Shown here: positions 1-5,001 of the stretch, piece after piece
Position numbering within the stretch: position 1 is the first letter of the stretch
Layout of the letters: the number at the start of each line of letters is the position of its first letter
Assembly (NCBI GenBank): GCA_009782865.1
Contig: WRIF01000150.1
Coordinates: forward strand, 1-5,001
From: Promicromonosporaceae bacterium
Lineage (GTDB): Bacteria > Actinomycetota > Actinomycetes > Actinomycetales > Cellulomonadaceae
Direction of reading: 5' to 3'
DNA length: 5,001 nucleotides
Notes under the pieces: model-generated
The model's database searches: none
What the model saw: only the letters and a program-made list of their open reading frames with translations
Told to the model about the DNA's origin: nothing
Position numbers and translations under genes: made by a program

Positions 1-767
1 TGATGGGCACCGCCCCCTCGGCCGAACTGCTGGCCCGCTGGAATGCGCGGGAACAGAAGCTGATCGACACCGACCCGTACCGGGTGCCGCCGCTGGCCCT
101 GCCGCCCGAGCCAGAGGGCGCCATCCTCGGCTCGCTGACCGGGGCCGACTTCGAGCGCGTCGCAGCCACGGGGGCCCGCACCGCCCCGCCGCGCGAAAAC
201 GGCGGAAACCAGGACATCAAGAACCTGTCCAAGGGCACCCGCGTGTTCTACCCGGTGTTTGTCGACGGCGCCAACCTGTCGGTCGGAGACCTGCACTTCT
301 CGCAGGGGGACGGCGAAATCACCTTCTGCGGTGCCATCGAGATGGGCGGGTTCATCGACCTGCGCTTCGAGATCATCCCCGACGGCATGGCCAAGTACGG
401 CGTCGGCGAAAACGCCATCTTCATGCCGGGCCTCGTCGACCCGAAGTTCTCCGAGTGGGTGGCCTTCTCCGGCACCTCGGTGACCCTTGACGGTGAGCAG
501 CGCTACCTCGACTCCGACCTGGCCTATCAGCGCGCCTGCCTGCACGCCATCGAGTACCTCACCAAGTTCGGCTACAGCCGCGAGCAGGCCTACCTGCTGC
601 TCGGGTCTGCCCCGATCGAGGGACGACTCTCCGGCGTCGTCGACATCCCCAACTCGTGCGCCACGGTCTACCTGCCGACATCGATCTTCGACTTCGACGT
701 CAAGCCAGGGATCGGCGGGCCCGTCCAGATTGACCCGGGCATGGGTGCCCCGCGCGCGGCCGCGTAG
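1..767 (+). CDS. fmdA: Acetamidase/formamidase (FmdA/AmdA family), 3' part
   Basis: This enzyme family hydrolyses formamide or acetamide to ammonia and the carboxylic acid, in the cytoplasm. The frame is open through the left edge, so the gene begins upstream. The ATG at position 3 is internal, not the start. About 255 codons are present, against a usual family length of about 400, so roughly the first 150 residues are missing. Family-typical blocks, numbered from the ATG at 3, are GGNQDIKNLSKG (67-78), NLSVGDLHFSQGDGE (91-105) and CGAIEM (109-114), followed by a late EYLTKFGYSREQAYLLL block and EGRLSGVVDIPNS. The gene ends 21 nt before an amide/urea channel gene, which supports a role in using external short-chain amides as a nitrogen source. 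Family assignment is firm. Formamide versus acetamide preference cannot be read from the sequence. Confidence 0.92.
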   Translation, partial: MGTAPSAELLARWNAREQKLIDTDPYRVPPLALPPEPEGAILGSLTGADFERVAATGARTAPPRENGGNQDIKNLSKGTRVFYPVFVDGANLSVGDLHFSQGDGEITFCGAIEMGGFIDLRFEIIPDGMAKYGVGENAIFMPGLVDPKFSEWVAFSGTSVTLDGEQRYLDSDLAYQRACLHAIEYLTKFGYSREQAYLLLGSAPIEGRLSGVVDIPNSCATVYLPTSIFDFDVKPGIGGPVQIDPGMGAPRAAA

Positions 768-775
768 TCCCCACC

Positions 776-782
776 GGAAGGA
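776..782 (+). promoter_or_regulatory. Ribosome binding site of amiS
   Basis: GGAAGGA lies 6 nt before the ATG at 789 and inside the 21-nt gap after fmdA. It fixes the start and implies independent translation initiation within a shared transcript. Confidence 0.8.
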
Positions 783-788
783 CTTGCC

Positions 789-1436
789 ATGGCTGCCGTT
801 GGGTTGCTCTACGTTGGCGCGATCCTCTTCGTCAACGGCCTGTTCCTGCTAGGACGCATCTCGCCCAAGGGTGCGGCCCCGCTGAACCTCTTTGTCGGAT
901 GCCTGCAGGTGCTCACCCCCACCTTCCTGATCTTCACCGCCGGTGGGGATCGGGAGGTGATCGCCGGAGCGGCCGGGCTGTACCTGTTCGGGTTCACCTA
1001 CCTGTGGGTGGGGCTGAACAACCTGTTCGGCTGGCGGGGGGAGGGCCTGGGCTGGTTCTCGGCCTTCGTCACCGGTTGCGCCCTGGCCTTCGCGGCCTAC
1101 AGCGGGTTCTCCGTCGGCGACTGGCCCTCGGCCGTCCTGTGGCTGCAGTGGGCCGCCCTCTGGGCCCTGTTCTTCCTGCTGCTCGGGCTCGGCAAGACCA
1201 GCCTTGGCGGGCGCTCGTCGGCCGGTGAGGTGGGCCTCGCCCAGATCACCGGGACGGTGTGCCTGATACAGGGCCTGATCACCGGGGCCATCCCCGGCCT
1301 GCTGATGCTGTTCGGCCTCTGGGAGAACAACGCCGTCACGCTCACGGCGGTGGCGGTCACCGGGGCGGCGAACCTGCTGTTTGCCGCCCCGCTGTCCCGG
1401 TGGCTGGTGGCCGCCGCTCCCGCAGAGCGAGGCTAA
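789..1436 (+). CDS. amiS: AmiS/UreI family amide/urea channel
   Basis: This is an inner-membrane channel that lets urea or short-chain amides into the cell. The protein has 215 aa, close to the family size, and is almost wholly hydrophobic. Helices can be placed at about 3-22, 31-51, 56-78, 87-107, 115-135, 151-178 and 183-207. Blocks recalled from H. pylori UreI are visible: LLYVGAILFVNG (6-17), LFGFTYLWVGLN (66-77), LQWAALW (119-125) and GLITGAIPGLL (162-172). W121 and W125 match the paired tryptophans of the UreI pore, and F67 and Y71 the aromatic FxxxY pair. The preceding amidase gene makes amides, rather than urea, the likely cargo; no urease gene is in view. The ATG at 789 is chosen for its ribosome binding site. 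Family assignment is strong; cargo is inferred from context. Confidence 0.92.
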   Translation: MAAVGLLYVGAILFVNGLFLLGRISPKGAAPLNLFVGCLQVLTPTFLIFTAGGDREVIAGAAGLYLFGFTYLWVGLNNLFGWRGEGLGWFSAFVTGCALAFAAYSGFSVGDWPSAVLWLQWAALWALFFLLLGLGKTSLGGRSSAGEVGLAQITGTVCLIQGLITGAIPGLLMLFGLWENNAVTLTAVAVTGAANLLFAAPLSRWLVAAAPAERG

Positions 1437-1503
1437 GCGAACCCCCGCAAGCCCTGCTTCACTCCCAGAGCAAGGCCAACAACAAAGAGATCGCCCTCAC
1501 TGG

Positions 1504-1549
1504 ACGTCGTGGGCCGCGCCCCTCCCGGGGGTTCGGCCCACGACGTTTT
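1504..1549 (+). terminator. Rho-independent terminator of the fmdA-amiS operon
   Basis: A perfect 12-bp stem pairs ACGTCGTGGGCC (1504-1515) with GGCCCACGACGT (1535-1546). An inner CCCC/GGGG stem (1519-1522 with 1527-1530) lies within the loop. The hairpin runs directly into TTTT at 1546-1549. It starts 68 nt after the amiS stop and separates that operon from hppA. Confidence 0.85.
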
Positions 1550-1649
1550 CCTGCCCCCGCCCGGGTCGATCAACCAGCGACACGGTGAAACAGAAGGTGC
1601 CAATGTGGGCCTCGGGCGCCAGTTCATCAGCCCGCGACGGCGGGAGGGC

Positions 1650-1678
1650 TTGGCAAGGCGACCGGGCGGGGCCATGGT
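1650..1678 (+). promoter_or_regulatory. Weak candidate promoter for hppA
   Basis: TTGGCA (1650-1655) and CATGGT (1673-1678) are separated by exactly 17 nt. The first is one change from the consensus -35; the second matches a consensus -10 at only three of six positions. The site lies between the upstream terminator and the hppA start, where a promoter is expected. The pairing could easily be chance in GC-rich sequence. Confidence 0.2.
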
Positions 1679-1719
1679 CACAGAGGCCGCCGCTCGACGG
1701 TCATTGGCTTACCTTCCTT

Positions 1720-1723
1720 GGAG
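1720..1723 (+). promoter_or_regulatory. Ribosome binding site deciding the hppA start
   Basis: GGAG sits 6 nt before the in-frame TTG at 1730. The other in-frame TTG, at 1718, overlaps this GGAG and has no purine-rich site of its own upstream. The TTG at 1730 is therefore preferred. Confidence 0.65.
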
Positions 1724-1729
1724 ACAAAA

Positions 1730-3910
1730 TTGAGCATCGAACATCTGTTTTGGCTCGGCCTCGCCGGGGCGTTAGTGGCCCTCGCCTTCGCCGGGATCAA
1801 GTACCGCCGCGTGATGGCGTACTCCGACGGTGGGGGCGAAATCGCCAAGATCGCCTCCGCCATCCGGCTCGGCGCCGACGCCTACCTCAAGCGCCAGTAC
1901 TCGGCGGTGATCAGGTTCTTCGCGGTGGTCTTCGTGATCCTCTGCGGCCTGGCGTTCCTGCCCGGGCTGCTCGGCTCGGACCTGGAACTGATTAACCGTT
2001 TCTCGCCGTTCGCCTTCCTCACCGGCGGCTTCTTCACCGGCCTGTCGGGATACATCGGCATGAAGATCGCCACCGCCGCCAACGCCCGCACCGCCGTCGC
2101 CGCCCAGGGCAGCCTTAACCGCGCCCTGCGCGTGTCGTTCAACTCGGGCACCGTGATGGGCTTCACCGTGGCAGGCCTCGGCCTGTTCGACGTGACCATG
2201 TGGTTCCTGCTGCTGCGCTTCGTCTTCGGCGTGGACGCACAGACCATCGGGGAGTCGATGGTCAAGTTCGGGCTCGGCGTGGCCTCGATGGCCATGTTCG
2301 CCCGCGTGGGCGGCGGCATCTTCACCAAGGCCGCCGACGTTGGCGCCGACCTGGTGGGCAAGGTCGAGGCGGGAATCCCCGAGGACGACCCCCGCAACCC
2401 CGCCGTCATCGCTGACAACGTGGGCGACAACGTGGGTGACGTCGCTGGCATGGGCGCCGACCTCTACGAGGCATACGCGCACGCCCTGATCGCCACCTTC
2501 GCCCTCGGCGTGGGCGTGGGATACGGCTACCGTTCGATGCTGCTGCCCATCCTGATCTTCGCCGCGGGCATCCTGGCCTCGCTGGTGGGAACCTTCTTTG
2601 TGCGCACCAAGGAGAGGGCGACGCAGAAGTCCCTCCTGCACTCCCTGCACCTGGGAACCTTCGTCTCCGCCGCCCTGATCGCCGCGCTGGCCCTGCCGAT
2701 CACCATGTGGGTGACCCGCCTGGACGACCCGGCCGCCGCCCCGGAACTGCTGGCCGACGGCACCGTCCAGATGGTCGACCACGCCTGGGGCATCTACACC
2801 GCGATCCTGCTCGGCATCATCACCGGGGTGCTGCTCGGCTACTTCACCGAGCGCTACACCTCAGAGATGTACCGCCCCACCCTGGAGCTGGCCGACACCA
2901 CCCGCACCGGCGCCGCCACCGTCATGATCGGCGGCCTCTCGCTAGGCATGCGGGCCGTCGTCGGCCCGGTCGTCACCATCGTCGTCGCCGGCCTGGCCTC
3001 CTTCTACCTCTCCGGCGGCAACGCCGACTTCTTCGCCGGCCTATACGGGGTGGGCATCGCCTCGGTGGGCATGCTCTCCACCCTGGGCATCCAACTGGCC
3101 ACCGACGCCTTTGGGCCGGTGGCCGACAACGCCGGCGGCCTCGCCCAGATGGCCCACCTGCCCGCCGAGGTGCGTGAACGCACCGACGCCCTCGACTCGC
3201 TGGGCAACACCACCGCCGCCACCGGCAAGGGCTTCTCCATCGGCGCCACCGCCTTCTCGGCCCTGGCGATGCTGGTCTCCTACATGATCCTCGCGCAGGA
3301 CCGCCTGGACGACCTCATCAACCTGTCGATCACCAACCCCCACGTGCTGATGGGTCTGCTGCTGGGAACGGCCACGGCGTTCTACTTCGGGGCCCTGACC
3401 ATCTCGGCCGTCCACCGCGCCGCCCAGGCGGTGGTGATCGAGGTGCGCCGCCAGTTCCGCGAGATTATTGGCCTGATGGACGGTACGGCCGACCCCGACT
3501 ACGCCGCCTGCGTGGACCTGTGCACGGCCGCCGCCCTGAAGAACATGCTGGCGCCCGCCATCCTCGCGTTTGTGGTGCCGGTCGGCACCGGCTTTGTGCT
3601 CGGCCCCGCCGGGGTGATCGGCCTGCTGGCGGGCATCATCTGCACCGGCTTCGCGCTGGCGCTGTTCATGATGACGTCGGGCGGCGCCTGGGACAATGCC
3701 AAGAAGTATGTTGAGGCCGGGCAGCTGCACGATGCCGCCGGCCAGACCCTCGGCAAGGGCACCGAGGAGCACAAGGCCGCCGTCATCGGCGACACCGTGG
3801 GCGACCCGTTCAAGGACACTGCCGGCCCCTCGTTCAACATCCTGATCACCCTGTCGGCCTCGGTGGCCCTCGTGTTCGTCGGCCTGGCGACGTCGTTCTC
3901 GTTGCTGTAG
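1730..3910 (+). CDS. hppA: Membrane-bound ion-translocating pyrophosphatase, K+-dependent type
   Basis: This integral membrane pump hydrolyses pyrophosphate and uses the energy to export H+ (or Na+). From the TTG at 1730 it is 726 aa, within the usual range of about 660-770, and it looks intact. Substrate and Mg2+ motifs are present: DVGADLVGKVE (203-213), the aspartate-rich stretch 215-240 with DNVGDNVGD at 229-237, DAFGPVADNAGG (459-470), DNAKK (655-659) and GDTVGDPFKDTAGPS (687-701). In the GNTT motif (492-495) the next residues are A496 and later G499. K+-independent enzymes carry Lys and Thr there, so this is the K+-dependent subfamily. E247 in the DLYE motif is at the position of the ion-gate Glu, but that does not separate H+ from Na+ pumping. 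Its own terminator region and a terminator upstream suggest a single-gene transcript. Function is certain; the pumped ion is open. Confidence 0.97.
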   Translation: MSIEHLFWLGLAGALVALAFAGIKYRRVMAYSDGGGEIAKIASAIRLGADAYLKRQYSAVIRFFAVVFVILCGLAFLPGLLGSDLELINRFSPFAFLTGGFFTGLSGYIGMKIATAANARTAVAAQGSLNRALRVSFNSGTVMGFTVAGLGLFDVTMWFLLLRFVFGVDAQTIGESMVKFGLGVASMAMFARVGGGIFTKAADVGADLVGKVEAGIPEDDPRNPAVIADNVGDNVGDVAGMGADLYEAYAHALIATFALGVGVGYGYRSMLLPILIFAAGILASLVGTFFVRTKERATQKSLLHSLHLGTFVSAALIAALALPITMWVTRLDDPAAAPELLADGTVQMVDHAWGIYTAILLGIITGVLLGYFTERYTSEMYRPTLELADTTRTGAATVMIGGLSLGMRAVVGPVVTIVVAGLASFYLSGGNADFFAGLYGVGIASVGMLSTLGIQLATDAFGPVADNAGGLAQMAHLPAEVRERTDALDSLGNTTAATGKGFSIGATAFSALAMLVSYMILAQDRLDDLINLSITNPHVLMGLLLGTATAFYFGALTISAVHRAAQAVVIEVRRQFREIIGLMDGTADPDYAACVDLCTAAALKNMLAPAILAFVVPVGTGFVLGPAGVIGLLAGIICTGFALALFMMTSGGAWDNAKKYVEAGQLHDAAGQTLGKGTEEHKAAVIGDTVGDPFKDTAGPSFNILITLSASVALVFVGLATSFSLL

Positions 3911-3989
3911 GCGACGCGGCCCCGTCGGCCCTCGCGGGCGGGCGGGCCACGGCGGCTGCTGACGCCATGACACCGATGGCGCAAGCAAA

Positions 3990-4027
3990 CAAGGGGGGCC
4001 GATCCAAACGTGGATCGGCCCCCCTTG
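3990..4027. terminator. Bidirectional terminator between convergent genes
   Basis: A perfect 17-bp stem (3990-4006 with 4011-4027) closes an AACG loop. It lies 79 nt after the hppA stop and 16 nt after the stop of the minus-strand gene. Read on the minus strand it is followed by a T-rich TTGTTTGCTT run overlapping the stem end. On the plus strand the following bases are not T-rich. It should therefore work best for the minus-strand gene, and for hppA through the long GC stem. Confidence 0.8.
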
Positions 4028-4043
4028 GGCGTTGCCGGCTGGA

Positions 4044-4532
4044 CTACAGGTTGGCGCGCTTGCGCAGGCCCAGGAGCAGGAGGCCGGTCAGCAGGGACAG
4101 GCCACCGAACACCGCCACGAGGATCGCGCCGAGGCCGGTGGAGATTTCCAGGCCGGGAATGTCGGGGGTCTCCAGGGTGAAGACGGCGAGCAGGCCGTAG
4201 AGGCCGGACAGGGTGGCGAACACCGCGGACGCGACCACCAGGCCGGCCTGCTTGCGGGCGATGGCCAGCCCGGTCAGGAGCAGGGCGATGGCGGCCAGCG
4301 CGATGATCACCGGTCGGTTGGCGATCTCACCGATGACGGCCGAGTCCTGCCAGGTGGAGGTGTCAAGCACCTGCCCGCCCATGGAGGCGGTGGCGACGGT
4401 GAGGAAGCCGGCGATCAGCGAGCCGAGCGTCAGCAGCGCCTGCAGCAGCGGCAGGCGAGCCAGGAGAGGGTTGGCGGCCGGGGCCTGCGCCGTGGGGGCG
4501 GAGGTGGACCGGGATAGCGTTGCGGTTGACAT
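4044..4532 (-). CDS. Unrecognised 162-aa protein with four predicted membrane helices
   Basis: I do not recognise a family. The protein has a Ser/Thr/Ala-rich polar N-terminus (about 1-22) without a cleavable signal. Four hydrophobic helices follow, at about 27-50, 73-92, 96-118 and 134-156, with a short positive tail RKRANL. By the positive-inside rule both ends are probably cytoplasmic; two short polar loops (about 51-72 and 119-133, the latter ETPDIPGLE-like) would face outward. No catalytic or ligand motif is visible. The start at 4532 is chosen because AAGAAGGA lies 5 nt upstream; a longer in-frame extension to 4706 lacks support and runs into a repeat. The gene converges on hppA and is separated from nrdF by 393 nt, so it is probably transcribed alone. 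The reading frame is convincing; the role is unknown. Confidence 0.75.
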   Translation of the reverse strand: MSTATLSRSTSAPTAQAPAANPLLARLPLLQALLTLGSLIAGFLTVATASMGGQVLDTSTWQDSAVIGEIANRPVIIALAAIALLLTGLAIARKQAGLVVASAVFATLSGLYGLLAVFTLETPDIPGLEISTGLGAILVAVFGGLSLLTGLLLLGLRKRANL

Positions 4533-4537
4533 TTGTG

Positions 4538-4545
4538 TCCTTCTT
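4538..4545 (-). promoter_or_regulatory. Ribosome binding site of the four-helix protein
   Basis: On the minus strand, AAGAAGGA ends 5 nt before the ATG (complement of 4530-4532). This site chooses the 162-aa form over the 220-aa extension. Confidence 0.75.
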
Positions 4546-4675
4546 ACAGGAGCGCTCGCCGGATGCAAGCGGCATGTCAAGATCAAACCACCCGCGCCCG
4601 GGCAGACTGAATGGGGGAACCCGCCAACAATTCTGGTCAGATCCTGGAAGTTTCGACGAACCGTGCATGGCCAGG
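4546..4675. other. Intergenic stretch with no clear element
   Basis: This is presumably the 5' control region of the four-helix protein. A perfect TTGACA occurs on the minus strand at 4580-4575, but no -10 hexamer is found at proper spacing. No hairpin, repeat or coding frame that I can support is visible. Confidence 0.4.
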
Positions 4676-4774
4676 CGGGTTTCGGGGGCCTTTGCGCGAT
4701 AGTCAAACCGGAAGCGGAGGACCGCCCGCCAGGGCGGGCCGTGAGCGCTACCGTGCAAAGGCCCCCGAAACCCG
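4676..4774 (+). repeat. Structured hairpin repeat, copy A
   Basis: A 99-nt element closed by a perfect 20-bp stem (4676-4695 with 4755-4774), extendable by a G-U and two further pairs. Inside is a core starting GCGATAGTCAAACC (4696-4719) and the block GTGAGCGCT (4741-4749). Between them is an apical hairpin, GCCCGC (4724-4729) with GCGGGC (4734-4739), around a CAGG loop. AGCG (4713-4716) can pair with CGCT (4746-4749). Copy B has the same plan in the opposite orientation. No protein frame is convincing here and no T-run follows, so a plain terminator is a poor fit. The family is not recognised. Confidence 0.8.
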
Positions 4775-4804
4775 AACGAGGAACCTACCCGCGGTCTGTG
4801 GGCC

Positions 4805-4907
4805 AGGTGGGCTGCGGAAGGCTTCACGCGACAGCGCTCACGCCGCGCCTGGCGGCCCGGCTCCGCTTCCGGTTTTACTATCGCTCGAAGCCTTCCGCAG
4901 CCCACCT
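4805..4907 (-). repeat. Structured hairpin repeat, copy B (inverted relative to A)
   Basis: A 103-nt element closed by a perfect 21-bp stem (4805-4825 with 4887-4907). Read on the minus strand, its core (4884-4861) matches copy A in 23 of 24 bases, and GTGAGCGCT recurs exactly (4841-4833). The apical hairpin is GCCGC/GCGGC (4842-4846 with 4852-4856) and again presents CAGG in the loop. The closing stem differs from copy A but stays perfectly paired. It begins 18 nt after the nrdF stop, in the sense orientation of nrdF, and lies 30 nt from copy A. Confidence 0.8.
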
Positions 4908-4925
4908 TCAGTTGATGAATCGAGA

Positions 4926-5001
4926 TCAGAAGTCCCAGTCGTCGTCTTGTGTCTCTACCGCCTTGCCAATCACGTAGGAGGAGCCGGAGCCGGAGAAGAA
5001 G
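4926..5001 (-). CDS. nrdF: Class Ib ribonucleotide reductase beta subunit, C-terminal end
   Basis: Only the last 24 codons and the TGA stop (complement of 4926-4928) are in the window; the gene continues past the right edge. The tail starts FFSGSGSSYVIGK and ends QDDDWDF. The acidic DDDWDF end is the well-known actinobacterial NrdF tail that docks into the large subunit NrdE; a peptide of nearly this sequence is a known inhibitor of the Mycobacterium tuberculosis enzyme. NrdF carries the metal-radical cofactor that initiates reduction of ribonucleotides to deoxyribonucleotides in the cytoplasm. The cofactor ligands lie outside the window. The tail is intact, so the gene is probably functional. 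Repeat copy B follows its stop by 18 nt. Confidence 0.85.
   Translation of the reverse strand, partial: FFSGSGSSYVIGKAVETQDDDWDF

Noticed and set aside
1640..1720. Possible fluoride riboswitch before the pyrophosphatase gene (GGCGA... and GGTCATTGGCTTACC resemble parts of the motif)
   Set aside because: The required stem and pseudoknot pairing, and the GATGGC-type 3' block, cannot be formed; the resemblance is limited to short GC-rich words.
3963..3981. Small CGCCAT/ATGGCG hairpin after hppA
   Set aside because: Only 6 bp with no T-run; the 17-bp hairpin just downstream is a much better terminator.
4575..4580. Perfect TTGACA on the minus strand as the promoter of the four-helix gene
   Set aside because: No TANNNT-like -10 occurs at 16-19 nt spacing, so the hexamer alone does not support a promoter call.
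4533..4706. 58-residue N-terminal extension of the four-helix protein
   Set aside because: No ribosome binding site at 4706, the stretch is not hydrophobic or family-like, and it runs into repeat copy A. The start at 4532 has a good site.
4363..4905. Minus-strand open frame across both repeats
   Set aside because: It crosses both repeats and overlaps the four-helix gene in another frame, with no start signal; it is open only because stops are rare at this GC content.
4676..4907. Integron attC sites, insertion sequence ends or REP/BIME units
   Set aside because: attC sites conserve the ends and vary inside, the reverse of what is seen. No transposase or target duplication is visible. The hairpins are far longer than REP units and conserve the interior rather than the stem.
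4676..4907. CRISPR array
   Set aside because: Only two copies, in opposite orientation, with no regular spacers.
4213..4977. Long plus-strand open frame
   Set aside because: It is antisense to the four-helix gene, passes through both hairpin repeats and overlaps nrdF; its composition is a shadow of GC-rich codons.

Overview
The window is GC-rich bacterial DNA. It has tight gene packing, GC-ending codons and a TTG start. A class Ib ribonucleotide reductase tail ending in DDDWDF, together with an AmiS/UreI channel and a membrane pyrophosphatase, suggests a high-GC actinobacterium, possibly of the propionibacterial group. That placement is inferred from composition and gene content; no marker gene is present.

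Layout, left to right. (1) Positions 1-1436, plus strand: the 3' part of an acetamidase/formamidase gene (fmdA type), then after a 21-nt gap an AmiS/UreI-family amide/urea channel gene. Together they form a short amide-nitrogen uptake and hydrolysis operon, closed by a strong hairpin terminator at 1504-1549. (2) Positions 1730-3910, plus strand: a complete membrane-bound ion-pumping pyrophosphatase (hppA) carrying the signature of the K+-dependent subfamily; its best start is the TTG at 1730. (3) Positions 3990-4027: a perfect 17-bp hairpin between convergent genes, serving as a shared terminator. (4) Positions 4044-4532, minus strand: a 162-aa protein with four predicted membrane helices and no recognised family. 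(5) Positions 4533-4925: a 393-nt intergenic region holding two inverted copies of an unrecognised structured repeat. (6) Positions 4926-5001, minus strand: the last 24 codons of nrdF.

The most interesting signal is the repeat pair at 4676-4774 and 4805-4907. Each copy is a hairpin of about 100 nt. The two share a nearly identical internal core: 24 nt with one difference, plus an identical 9-nt block. Each also has a small apical hairpin around a CAGG loop. The 20-21-bp closing stems differ between copies, yet each is perfectly self-complementary: 7 of 18 aligned stem pairs differ, and all 7 are compensated on the opposite arm. This is the pattern expected of a conserved structured RNA or DNA-hairpin element, and it encodes no protein. 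Its function and family are unknown to me.
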